Part shown: positions 42,741-54,728 of the stretch, piece after piece
Layout of the letters: each line of letters starts with the position of its first letter
Numbering within the stretch: position 1 is the stretch's first letter
DNA from: Acanthochlamys bracteata
Taxonomy: Eukaryota; Streptophyta; Magnoliopsida; Pandanales; Velloziaceae
Reading direction: 5' to 3'
Assembly (NCBI GenBank): GCA_019914995.1
Contig: CM034140.1
Coordinates: forward strand, 6,670,526-6,734,525
Length of the DNA: 64,000 nucleotides
The notes under the pieces: model-generated
What the model was told of the DNA's origin: nothing
Databases searched by the model: none
What the model saw: only the letters and a program-made list of their open reading frames with translations
Program-made: the position numbers and the translations under genes

Positions 42741-45700
42741 CTAGCAGCTGTCTTCTGACTTGGAGATAGACGAGATTGAGAGCTTCTTCTTCATCTTATC
42801 TCCTCCGTCGATGCTGCTGTTGTTGCTCTTTGCCTTTGATGAGCTTCGGTTTGCAGAACTATTTCTTATCCTTACTGTAGTTCTGCTGCTGCCTCCTTTG
42901 ACTTCAGCAGGTTGCCTGACCTTTATTCCTCGTATCATCTGTAGCATTTTGCAGACAACCTTGAATTAATATAAATATTCAGTTATATTACGGGCATGTT
43001 TCCGATACATTCAGTAAATTTGAATTTTTATGAAATCAATTTAAAATATTAAATTAAAAATTTTTATAAAAAATAAATTTTTATATTAACTTTATATTAA
43101 TAGTAAGTTTTAAAATTTTAAAAAAATAATTTTGATAAAAGTTTATTTTAAATTAAAAATAAGTTTAAAAAAATTAAAATTTTGAGTGATAATAAACACG
43201 ACACGTTTGGAAGTAATTTTCAAATAAACTTGTTTGAAACAACAAAAAAAATTTTAAAAATAAATTCTATTTTTTTATTAAAAAATAATTACTAATAAAT
43301 TTTTAAGACGACAAAATTTTTTATATTTTGTTATTTTTTAAATAAAAAATTTATCACAATATTATTAAAACTTATTAAAAAATAATAAATTAAAATGAAA
43401 AAAGAAAAAACCCAAACATGCCTTACTATGTTATGAATTTCCGAAAAACAAGCACCTAAAGTAAGGTAGCTTATTAGTTCAAATAAACTTACGCAAACGT
43501 TTTAGTGATATAAAGAATATTTGGGAGTGCTTTTAAAAAAAGTTATTTTAAAATAAAATACATTTTAAACTAAGCTTTACTTTTCTATTTCAATAAACTA
43601 ATTAAAACAAATAATAATAATAATACTAATATTTTATGATGTAAAATTTTACTATACTTTCTAATTTTTTAAAATATGTATATTCTAAAAAATTTATTAA
43701 ATATGAAACAAAAAGTAGATGAAAAGTTTAACTAAACATCACCATAGTTATAAATTTGATATGGATTATCGTAGTTATAAAAATCTTACGTATTTGCCGC
43801 ATTTGACGTCAGCATAGATGACTATGAAGTCCCCTTCTTGAAGCTCGTTAGATCGTATAAAATCTCCTGAAAACCCCATTACCAATGTAATATGTGAACC
43901 ATAGAGACAGAACTAAAAATTATAAAATGAATTTTCAACTAAGAAAATTTTGTTAAATAAGCCTCAGTTAGAACTCAATTTCAAAATCTAATAAAAAATA
44001 AGATACATAAATAGTCATCCAATTTAGTAATAAATAATACGAGACAACTCAATACTTCTCTTCATGCATAACCTACAAGACCGACAGCAATTTCTTTATA
44101 GGGCTAATTCTCTTACAAAATCAATTTTTAATTACCGTATTAAATGAGCTTTACGTAAAACTCAATTTCAAAAACTAACAAAATAAAGGTGCATTTGGCT
44201 AAGCATATCACAAAAATAATTTTTAAATTTTCTATTTCATATTTTTTAATATAAATTTTATAAATATTTAAAAATATATTTAAAAACTTTAAAAATATAA
44301 AGAAATTTAACGTAGTAAGATTTTTTTATATATTTTATTATTTATTTAGAGATTAAAAAAATATAATTCGTTTTTCAAAAAAAATAAAAATATTTTCTAC
44401 TTTAAAAATTTTATTTCAAAAATACTCTAAAACGTTTCCTAAAAATAAAATATCCAAATTTATATAAATTGCTATCTAGTTTAATAAAAGGTGTCCCAAT
44501 TCAACAATATTACCTGTATTCTCGAGCAGATACATTCTGCTTTTGTTGTTAGGCCAAAACCTATAACGCATGTTCCACACTCTTGAAGTACCTATATCTT
44601 CCATGGCTATTGAGATACCATCTCTTGTGTCAAGTTCCGGAAGATGAATCTCTGCCTCTTTCTGTGATTGCAACAAGAACAAAATAATATAACGATTCCA
44701 CCATTGTTCATCAAATATATATATAATATTTATAATAGGCAAATTTTAGAGATCAATAGATATAATAAAACAGTGCAGGGAGTGCTTATTATCCTAAACC
44801 AATAAGATTATACATCACTCACTTTAGGCAGCACGATTCTGCCAAGGCTGCCAACGTCGCTCTGCTTTAGCACCTTCTGGAGAAGGAATCGCAAATTCTT
44901 CTCCACTTTCAATCCCTACTTTCCAAAACATAGTTAATAGAGAAATGTTGCGTTAACAAATAATGGCAAGAATTCAAACGAGATAACGCAATTTCAAAGA
45001 TTCAAGTGAAAATTTCCCACACTGAATCATTACTAGCACAGAAATTTTGACAAGTTCAAAAGCCAACCTGTCGCTTCTCTGAAGAAGACGAATTACGTTG
45101 AGTACTATTCTGCGTTCCTGACGATGCAATCTGCGACTGTACTTGTGCTTGTATGTTAGACGAAGGCGTTACCGATGGAACGCCGGAATCCGGTACCGGA
45201 TTGAATTGATATGAAGAAGAAGGCAGTGATTGCCAGAAACACCAGTTTGCAGTGCTTCTTTGATTAGCGTAATTCGTTCCTACTTCAGAAGACATTGATC
45301 CAAGATCCATATGAGCAGCAGTTGAATTATTGCGGAAGTAATTATGCTGCTGATGAAGTTGAAGCTGTAGTTGAAGCTGGTGGTGAGCTTCATTATCATG
45401 GTGCCTGTGGTTGCGTTGATGATGCTTCTGAATCCGGTGCTGATGTAGCGACGACAACCGTCTTTGCCTCGCCATTCTTTTTTTTCTTGCTTCCCTCGTT
45501 GCGGAAGCAAGACTCGAAATCCTTTGATCAAATAACTGTCCCGGGTATTGACTCGAAAACCCCGAATAATTCAAAGGAAGCTGGGTATTGTACGGAAATG
45601 GACAGATCTGTTCCACTGCATTGAACTGATCTAAACCGAATGTTTGATCGGTAACCGCAGAATATGGATCAACTGCGTAGTTCATGATCGCCTGAGACGG

Positions 45701-46606
45701 TAAAGAACTCGAATCGATCTCGTAAGAAGATTGCCGATGAACCCATGAATTGTGTAACATGTAATTCTGCTCTGTATCATAGCTGTACTGATCATAGTTC
45801 GTGTTCGTAGATTGATCATGAATGCTAGAGAACTGGTGCTGCAGCTGCCATTCATCATCTTGAAATTCTTCGCCGGCAATATTCTGAAACTTTTTCTTCT
45901 GGTTGAGATGGTGGCATTGAACCCAATCAAGAATCAACTTCAGCAACTTTTTCATGGCCTGTTTTCCACCGCCGAGACGCCGAGCAGCGGACTCGATCGT
46001 AGATTTCTTCAGTTTAATTCTCCGTAAATCTTCCGGGGAAATGACTTCTTTGTTGCTCTTTAGCCAATTAAAGAAAACATTCATCAACTCTTCCGACGAC
46101 GACGGACTCTCTTCCACCATTTTCGCAGTCGATCCGTGATCTGCTGCTACTGCGTCGATGATCTGCTGATCTTCAGAAAATAGGCGTGTATATTCCCAGT
46201 GATCTGAATTATTACCCAAATCGATATCACCGAGGAAATCAAACCCTTCTGATGACTCACTAACGTTCTTATCATTACAGTATTTTTCAACACGGAAATC
46301 CGGCACGGTCACTACCGGAGTTTCCTGCGTGTTGATGGAAGCATCAGAAACTTTAAGAAAAAACCAAGGAGATCTAGACGGTGAATTCGAAGACGAAGAA
46401 GTTGTTTGGTGCACCGAAACAAAGTTGGAAGACTCCGGCGACGATGAAGAAGGTGAAGAAAGGAAATCCGGGAGTGAAGAGAAAGCATCATCTGCTCCGA
46501 GAAGAAATGTTTCGCTGTTGTTTTCCTCTTCATCATCTTCAGCAGCATGGTTTACAGAAGCCATGATTGTTTCTGTCGATTGGAAAATCTTCGTCTTCTT
46601 GCTCAC
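42741..46606 (-). CDS. ABI3: ABI3-like B3-domain transcription factor
   Basis: Five exons (45068-46606, 44823-44915, 44514-44661, 43790-43866 and 42741-42938) join in frame to 684 codons, or 670 from the second Met (46564, [14 protein letters not shown]). The acidic A1-like N-terminus is Ser-rich. The B1 region is [20 protein letters not shown] then [20 protein letters not shown]. The basic B2/NLS is [15 protein letters not shown]. The B3 DNA-binding domain reads [57 protein letters not shown], and [16 protein letters not shown] Ser/Lys-rich tail follows. ABI3 activates seed-maturation and ABA-response genes through RY motifs, together with ABI5-type bZIPs via B1. Length and order match the family. 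A His/Gln-rich insert follows B2 (about residues 393-431). The choice of start is open. Confidence 0.95.
44190..44436. repeat. AT-rich MITE-like repeat, family A, in ABI3 intron 3
   Basis: GTGCATTTGGCTAAGCAT opens the copy and CTCTAAAACGTTTCC closes it. It lies within the ABI3 intron between 43866 and 44514, so it is transcribed as part of the pre-mRNA. Confidence 0.5.
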
Positions 46607-46713
46607 TGTGATCTGGTCATGATAATTAATCAGTTTTCTTGATTTGAGTTTAAAGTTTTTGAGTTAGTAGTAACAGAAGCCACCACCGCTGGTAGAACTG
46701 TTTGGGTTCTTTG

Positions 46714-46719
46714 CATGCA
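46714..46719. promoter_or_regulatory. RY core (CATGCA) upstream of ABI3
   Basis: TTGCATGCAA, a 10-bp palindrome containing CATGCA on both strands, lies about 108 bp before the ABI3 ATG. It is the B3-factor recognition core of the ABI3/FUS3/LEC2 class, so self- or cross-regulation is possible. Confidence 0.4.
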
Positions 46720-48039
46720 ATGGTATAGAAACAGAAAAAGAAGATAAACATCTACAACAAACTTTATGTTATTATATCATTTATTAGTATACGTATGCAA
46801 TTACTTAAAATCTAGCTAACCACAAACAAACATTTAAAAACAAACCTACAAATCTTATTCAATCACAAAACTAAAAAAGAACGACAAGGAAAAAAAAACA
46901 CCCCATAAAATTTCGTTTGTGTTTTTCTTCTGTATATTCTTGTACTATGAAGTACATATATAAATAAGACTTAAGCGATATGTTTTTTTTTGCTCTTAAT
47001 TAAAATTTTAAATTAAGATTTTAAACTACTAAAAAAATTAAGTTTAAAATTTAATTTAATTTTTGTATTTATTTTTAACGATAAATATAAAAGTTAAGTT
47101 TGTAGTTTAACATTTAAATTTAAAAAGAAAATTTTTTATGAGGAAAGGATGTAATTTTTATATTTACTTAACGCGAAAGTTAATTAAAAATAAAATTTTT
47201 GAAAAACAATGACTTAACAATGTCAGTAAATATCGGTCCTAATAGATTGTGGAATTATTTAGAAATACTTATAATATATATTTTTTAATACTTAAAGATA
47301 ATTCAAAATATCATAAAGTAGTTTTTTTATCGATAATAAAAATAATTTTATAACGTAAACTTATTTGTATATTTTTTATTTATGTAAATAATATAAAATA
47401 TATAAAAATTTAAATAAAAAAGTTGTAAAAAGTTTTCAAAAACTCCATCAAATAAGACCTTTCGAAGACTAAGTGCGTGTTTTTTAAATACACGTAATTA
47501 AATTTCATAAAATTAAAAATAAAAGAAAAAAATTTTTTAAAAATAAAATTACAGTAAAATTTAGTATTTATATCTCAATAATTTTTTAAATATATTAAAA
47601 ATTAAAAAATATAATTATATTAAAAGTGTAAATAAAAAAATTAAAATTAAAATTTCATATATAGAAGCAAAATTTGAAATTTTTTATATAATTAAAATAT
47701 ATAAAGTATTCGAAACTCAAAATCTAACGAAAAAAATAAACTCACGTAAGTTTAAAATACGTTTGGAGTATTTCTAAAATAAATTTTTTTAAACAAAAAT
47801 AATTTTTATTTTTTAAATATATTTATTTTTATAATAAATAAAAAATAATAAAAAAATAAAAAACTTTTACTAAATAAACTTTTCTATATTTTTAATTTTT
47901 AAAATATGATATAATATATTAAAACTATGAGATAAAAAATTAAAAAAATATTTTTTAAATAAATAATGGTAAACGCCTCATAAAAGAATGTCATTATGAC
48001 AAAAAAATATATATAAAGTGGAGAAAGAAAAATGAAAGT

Positions 48040-48420
48040 GAAACAAAAGGGGAAGGTGCATGAATGGGAGCCAGAAAGAACAAAGTTTCGAGAGAGAGAC
48101 ACAGAGTGAGATTTTCAAATTCAAAAGATGATGGTGTGAAGAAAATTGAAACAGAGAGTCTATGAATTTGTTTGGTGGATAGCGGCGGTCGAGAGCGTTG
48201 TCAGCACAGAGAGAAAGAGGAAGAAAGATTTTGGAGTGCGGGTGAGAGAGTTAAGAAGAAACGAACAACAAAGCAAAAATTTTGAAAAAGAGAAGCGCAG
48301 TTCATGCAGAAGCTAGGGCACCGCCATGCTCCGCCAGTTGCGACGGCGCACCTGGCGGAGCGATGGCTGAAATCGACAAGCAGGATTTGAGGGGCGTGGG
48401 TAAAATATCTACCTATCATT
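48040..48420 (-). promoter_or_regulatory. CT-rich, GC-richer island, possible distal leader of ABI3
   Basis: On the minus strand it reads as CT-rich leader-like sequence (ctctctctcgaaactttg). It is the only non-AT-rich stretch between ABI3 and the glycosyltransferase. It holds TGCATGAA motifs at about 48058 and CATGCA at 48303-48308. At 48329-48360 there is a perfect 9-bp inverted repeat CTCCGCCAG / CTGGCGGAG with a 14-nt spacer. Without transcript data its role is guesswork. Confidence 0.3.
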
Positions 48421-49540
48421 CTTTTTGCAAATCGGGACTTTTAAAATTTAGTTTGAAAATGCCCATTTACAAATTCATAATAATGGCATCTTGTTGTAAT
48501 ATGTTTGAGTTATTGTATTAACTTAACAGACCAAGTTTGATTAATTTATTTTGAGAGAAAATGGTAATTCCTGATTAAATAAAGTATCTTCTTAAAAATT
48601 TTTACAATGATAGAAAAATAAAATTTGTTTTTTGAGCGAGAACTTTATGTAATTTTATAAAAAAGTTTTGAAAATGTAAAACAAAATGAAAATTCAAAAC
48701 ATTTAAAAAGCACTTTCAAAAAACAGTCCAATATATTAAGAGTATGTTTAATTAGTAATAAATAAATTTTTACAAAGTTAAATTTCTTAGAATGAGTTCA
48801 ATACAAAATAAATTAAAATTTAATTCTATAAGTTTAAAATAACTAAAATATAAAAATAACTTAAAACTTATACTTTAAAATAAAAAATAGGTCTGTACAA
48901 TTGTAATCTATTCTAAACTTTGCTCAAGTTAGAGAACGTTTGAAAGTATTTTTTCATTAAAAAAGTTTTTAAATAAAAAATAGTTTTAAATTTTCAAAAT
49001 ATACTCTTATTTCAAAAAACTTAATAATAATATAATTTTACATAGTAAATTTTTTATATTTTTAATTTTAAAATTATAAGATATTATAAACATTTCTTAA
49101 AATTTTGAAATATATTAATTTTTTGTTGAAGTATAATTTCAATCTAGTATTAATGTATTATTGCTCTTATTAGTCAAATGACTCAAATCACACATAACAA
49201 ATGTTTTGCGAACTAACACTAGTAAAGATGATATATCTTGTTAGCAGTCCCTTCTTAGATTGTGTTTGGTGTAAAATTGTCCCACAAGTTATTATTGGTT
49301 TACAGCTTTTTGTGCGTGTTTACTGACTCTTTAAATTTTACTTTATAAATTTTATTTTTTAATTATTATTAGTATAAAATTTATATAAAAATTTATTTTT
49401 TTATTAAGTATTTTAATATTAATTAATTTTTAAACTTAATTTCTAAAAATGAACCTATTTTAAAATAAACACACCCTTCTATTTTCTGTCACTTTAGCAA
49501 TTAGTACTTAGTAATCACGTAATCACCTATATACGTAGGA

Positions 49541-49764
49541 GCGTTTGGCTAAACGCTTTCGTTTCTTTTTAATTTTTAATTATATATTTTATAAATATTT
49601 AAAATATTATTTAAAAATTTAAAAATATAAAAAAACTTATGTAATAAATTTTTTTATTATATAGTTTATTATTTTTAAAAAGAAAAAAATAAAACTTATA
49701 TTTAAAAAAATAAAAATATTTTCTATTTTAGAAAAACTTTATTTTGTAAGTAATTTTAAATGCC
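49541..49764. repeat. AT-rich MITE-like repeat, family A
   Basis: It begins GCGTTTGGCTAAACGC (itself a short palindrome) and ends TAATTTTAAATGCCTGC, with an A/T-only interior. It is close to 44190-44436 and 26191-26420. Confidence 0.5.
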
Positions 49765-52329
49765 TGCTTCCAAGCACTTAATTAAGTCTAATAATTTAAG
49801 CTACAAATGATTACATTGTGTTTAACTCGCATCTAAACAAAATTGCTTTCAGTCCAAATTAATTTAAAAATAAAATATCTAAATTAAATTATGATGTGTA
49901 TTTTTTTTATTGCAGAAGATAATTCTGCACACCAACACACGAGGTAAGCATTTTCATATGTCAATGACGAAATGCAAATGCAGAAAAAAACAAAATTAAA
50001 CAACCACATATGCTAACGGACTACATGGCTTTTTGCTCAGAGAAGATTTTTTTTTTTTCTTTTGATTTTCCCACGTGAATTCTTTCTTTTTCTCTTTCTT
50101 TATTTCTCTTCGAGTTTGGCGAGTGTTCAGAGAACGTTTGGTAAAACGTTTCGTAAAAACTTCATTTATTTTTTTATTTTTTATTTTTTATAAATATTTA
50201 GAAAATTTATTTAAAATTTAAATATATAAAAAAAATTTATATAGTAAATTTTTTTTATTATTAATAATTATTATTTTTTTAAGATAAAAAAATAAAAATA
50301 TCTTTTATTTTAAAAACACTCCTACATGCTCCCACGAGTGCTATAAAATTTAAAATTTTTAAATAAAAATATCTAAAAGTTTTTAGAAATAAGTTTAATA
50401 TTTTAATTTAAATATAATACTTATTATATATACATTTAACATAAATTTAATATTTTATAGTTTTTAAAAAATAAAAAAACTATATAAATTTATTTTTTAA
50501 TATATAAAATATTTATTTAAAATAATAAATATTTCAATGGCGAACCATCTCCTAGATTTTTTATCTTACAAAAAAATTTTCTATAAACTTTTCAACAATG
50601 AAAAGGAAAAAGAGAGAGATAACGTGGTAAACATGGAACTTGTTTGGAATATAAAAACTAGGTATGTATTGTCTTAAGTTTGATTATTTTATGTATTTAA
50701 TATTTTGAGCATTAATACTGATTTTTTACTAAAATATTATTTCAGTTAGCTTTTAGTTTATTTTATAAATGTATTATTATAAAATTTCTTTAATAACTTG
50801 TTTTTGGAATTTGTTTAGAAATTCATTTTCATTTTTAAATAAATATGCACTTGAGCTTTCAATCAAATAAATTTCATAGAATTTAGGAGCATGTTTTAAT
50901 TTGTAAAAAATTAGTTTTATAAAACTAAATTCATGGAAATGGATTCTATAAAAAATATATTACAAATGAATTCAAAAATAAATTGAAACACAAAAAAAAA
51001 AAAATTCAGAATTTGACAAAAAAATTAACTGTCTCACAGTACATTATGATAATGCACTCATATTTATATAAGTGGCTTAACAAATGGGCCTAGCCCGTAA
51101 ACAAACAATTGGGTTACCATCAGACATTTCTATTTAAAACTATATTGCAAAAGTTCTATTTAAACTTTTAATAAATAATTAACTCTAATAAAAAAATAAA
51201 TTTTCGTATTCAGGTTTATTTTTAAAAATTAATATTTTAAAATATTATTTTTTAAAAGTTCATGAAATCATTGTTTGTCGAATAACAAATCCATATTACA
51301 GAATGTAAACTAATGATCGAGCTAAATAGATCTATTTCGGAGCTTTTAATTTTTTATTTAAAAAATCTTTTATTAATTTTATATTATATATTTTTTAATA
51401 AATTTTATAATAATTTATAAAATTTATTTCAAATTTTTAAAATATGAAAAATCACATATTAATATTTTTTATTATTTATTTTATTAATATTTTTTAAATT
51501 AAAATAATAAAATTTGTTTATCAAAATAAAATAAAAATAATTTTTATTTAAAAAAAAACATTTTTATAAACACGTTCAAACAGCCTCTTTATCATAACTT
51601 TAGGACCGAAATATAACGATGTGTATAATAAGCTGCATTTTCGTTTTAGTGAAAATTCAGATTGTTATTGGTGTTTATAAGATCCATTATGAACCCTAAC
51701 ACGTAAGTAGCTTCTATACACTGATAAGTGCACTATACAAGGAATCAAAGTTAAAAAGAAAATTTTACTAGAAAGTCTAACTTAATTCAAAATTTTAAGA
51801 CAATAAGTTTAGAAAAAGAATTTTACACAATTTCTTTTTAAAAAAATTGGGCTAGGGTTGCGAAAGATTTAAAAATTTTAGATTTTTCAGTGTATAATTG
51901 AACAAAATAAAAAACAACAAACTTATATAACCGATTTATTCAAGTGATACCGAAAGCTTTTCAAGATAATATTACGATGTCGTTTAGTGTTACTTATAAA
52001 ATAGTTTTTATTCCTCAATTTTATTTTATATTTTAATAAAATTTATAAAATTTATTTAAAATTTAGAAAGTATAAAGTAATTTATGTTGTAATATTTTAT
52101 TTTTAATTTTGTAAGATAAAAAATTAGAATTTATTTAAAATAAAAATATTTTTATTTATCACACCAATATCGAACATCATCGCCCTTTTATGCAAATAAA
52201 AGAACATTCTACTTTTCCAACTTCTCTTTAATATGCCTTCTCCACGTGTTCCTAACTTGACAATAAAATGCACAAGCAGAGCTTGAAAGTTAAAAAACCA
52301 TAAGCAATTAAACAAGAACAAGAAAAAGA

Positions 52330-52513
52330 AGAAGAACAGCAAACTTTGAAGAGTTAGAGAAGCAGTAGTAGTTGAAGAAGCAGAAGCAGAAGAAGCAGAA
52401 AGAAAGAAGCAGCACGAGAAGAAGAAGAGAAACAAAGAAGAACAAATCAGAAACAAAGAGAAACAAAGAAGCAGAAGGAAGAAGGAAAGAAAGAAGCTTT
52501 GAAACTAATCATA
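52330..52513 (+). promoter_or_regulatory. Purine-rich 5' leader of the glycosyltransferase gene
   Basis: It is almost continuous GA-rich sequence (gaagaag, agaagcag repeats) directly before the ATG, a common 5'-UTR composition. It contains no upstream ATG. Confidence 0.45.
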
Positions 52514-54728
52514 ATGGTTCTAGTAGTTCGTTCTCTATCTCGTCACTCCACTCTGTTCCTCTTCTCCATCTCTCTTCTTCTATTCTTTCTTCTTTCTTTC
52601 TTCTTCTTCTTCTCCTCTCCACCACCACCACCACCACCGACAACATCAACAACAAAAACAATTCTAACAATTCCACCTTCAATTCCACCAACACCAAAAT
52701 CTCCAACTCGACAACAACAACAACAACAACAACAACGGGAACAACAAATCAAACAGTTTTCGGTCGAAAACATTGCGTTCGGAATCGCTTCAAGTTTGAA
52801 ATCCGTCCACCGCCGAGCACAATTCATCAAGCTTTGGTACAATCCCAACACCACCGCAGCGTTTCTCTTTCTCGATTCCCAACCTCATCGACGTTTCCCA
52901 CTTCCTTCTCCACTTCCGCCAATAATCGTTTCACAAGATGATGATTCACGTTTCCCGTTCACTTCTCCGACCGGCCCTCGCTCTGCTATTCGAGTTTCCC
53001 TAATCCTCCCTCGGCTAGTTCAAATTTTGAACCTGAATTGTTCGTCTGAGTTCAATAAATTTCATTGGATTGTTGTAGGAGATGATGATACGGTTTTCTT
53101 TGTAGAGAATTTGGTGAGGGTTTTAGGGAAGTATGATTACAGAGAATTGTATTATGTTGGGGGGAATTCGGAGTCCCATGATCAGAATGTGAAACATGGG
53201 TTTGGGATGGCGTATGGTGGTGGAGGGATTGCGATGAGTTGTCCGATGGCGGTGGAGCTTGCCAGAGTCATGGAGAGTTGCTTGATGAGGTATGGGCATT
53301 TGTATGGGAGTGATTCTAGGATTCATGCTTGCGTTTCCGAGCTCGGTGTTGAAGTCACTCGCGAACCTGGGTTCCATCAGGTAATGCTTTGTTGCTACCG
53401 CTGTTTGTTCTTATAAATTCTTATGCTAGAATCTTTTGTTGTTGTTCTTTTTGTTGTTCCAAATGTTGTTTTGTTGTCAGTTTTGTTTTAGTTGGGTGCT
53501 TATCATTTCTAGAGCACTGAATTTACTGTTTAGTTCATTTTCTTCTCTCTTAGAAATCGTGAAGAAGTTCATGCGGTTGCTGGTGCTAATATTGGCATGT
53601 GGTTTTTCATGTGAGTACTGGTTGTTGTATTGATTTTGTTGAGAATTTTTTGTTGTTTTGGTTTTTGGTGATTTTGGAAAGCATGTTTTTTGGTGATATT
53701 TTTTAATTATTTTTGTGTGTTTCCAGGAATGTATGAACATCACCATGCTTTCTGGATGTTTACTGTTGTTGGAGTTCATTCTATCTTTTGTGAATTTTGG
53801 GTTGATTTTTGTGATATGCATATTAGTAGGCTGCAGCAAAAGTTGCCTTCTTTTTGCTCTAAACCATGTTTCATGTGGTTCTTGTGAAGATTGGTTGTGC
53901 GTCCTTAATATTTTGTTGTTGTTGTTATTCACCCAGTTGTGCTTTTCGTGACTTAGAGTTTAAAGTTGTTGAAGTCTCAACCTTCTATAACTCAATAGGT
54001 TGACCTTCGTGGAGATCTCTTTGGCTTGCTAGCTGCACATCCATTAGCTACGTTTGTATCGCTTCATCATGTTGAGCTCGTAAATCCCTTGTTCCCGAGC
54101 ATGAATCAAGCGGAATCTCTAAGGCGTCTCTTTGAAGCTGCACGTGCGGATCCAGGCAGGATTTTCCAGCACATTATCTGTTATGATCGTCGGAAACGTC
54201 AAACTGTTTCAGTTTCCTGGGGATATGCAATTCAAGTATATAAAGGAAACGTACTAGTCCCTGATTTGCTTGCTTTGCCACGGACCTTTATGCCATGGAG
54301 GAGAACTCGTGATGGTTCTAGAAGTTGGTACATGTTTAATACAAAAGAGCTTCATAATGATCCTTGTAAAAGACCAGATATTTTCTTTATGAAATCCATA
54401 ACTTCTGATAATGCCTGGACGCGAGGAAGTTACCACCGACATAACATTGTCAATTGCACAGATAGCACTAGACCAACAAAGTCTGTGCAATCAATCCAAG
54501 TTTCCTCAAAGAAGCTAGATCTTGATAATAGGAAGGTACATACGGTCGCTACATGTTTAAATTCCTAAATTGTATTAAACTTGTTAGTGGATCGCCACGT
54601 GAGTTCTTTCCGAAATGTCACAGGTTTCCAGAAGGCAATGTTGTGATGTTTCATCCCCATCTGATAGAGTGATGGAGATAAAAATTAGAAAGTGTAAGGC
54701 CAATGAGTTGATAGCCATGTATCCTTAG
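52514..54728 (+). CDS. DUF604 / GT31-like glycosyltransferase
   Basis: Three exons (52514-53380, 53999-54535 and 54624-54728) join in frame to 502 codons. The start is ATG 52514 (MVLVVRSLSRHS), after a purine-rich leader. Residues 12-35 form a hydrophobic signal anchor (LFLFSISLLLFFLLSFFFFF), followed by Pro-, Thr- and Gln-rich stalk sequence with a run of eight Gln. This is a type II Golgi protein layout. The catalytic region has WIVVGDDDTVFFVENLV (the DDD metal-binding motif), YYVGGNSES, GMAYGGGGIAMSCPMAVELA and SDSRIHACVSELGVEVTREP. Exon 2 adds FHQVDLRGDLFGLL and the DUF604 part with LPRTFMPWRRTRD. The family is fringe-like beta-1,3-glycosyltransferases of unknown acceptor. No damage is seen. 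Confidence 0.88.

Larger units (their letters stand above)
46725..52330. other. Large MITE-rich spacer upstream of ABI3
   Basis: No supported gene in about 5.6 kb. Repeats of families A (49541-49764, and about 47760-47960, 48930-49090, 50130-50330) and B/C (about 47470-47760, 48735-48900, 49310-49460 with gtgtttac/aaacacacc ends, 50885-51000) fill most of it. A less AT-rich island at 48040-48420 has CT-rich sequence on the minus strand and may contain the ABI3 leader or promoter. Confidence 0.5.

Noticed and set aside
45280..46622. Several frames on both strands inside ABI3 exon 1
   Set aside because: They are shadows of the long ABI3 exon, with no independent motifs.
52609..52740. CCA and CAA triplet runs as separate microsatellite features
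   Set aside because: They encode the Pro and Gln runs of the glycosyltransferase stalk and are described there.
52372..52941. 189-codon plus-strand frame overlapping the glycosyltransferase start
   Set aside because: Lys/Glu- and Thr-runs come from GA-rich and ACA-rich DNA. The other frame carries the conserved DUF604 protein.
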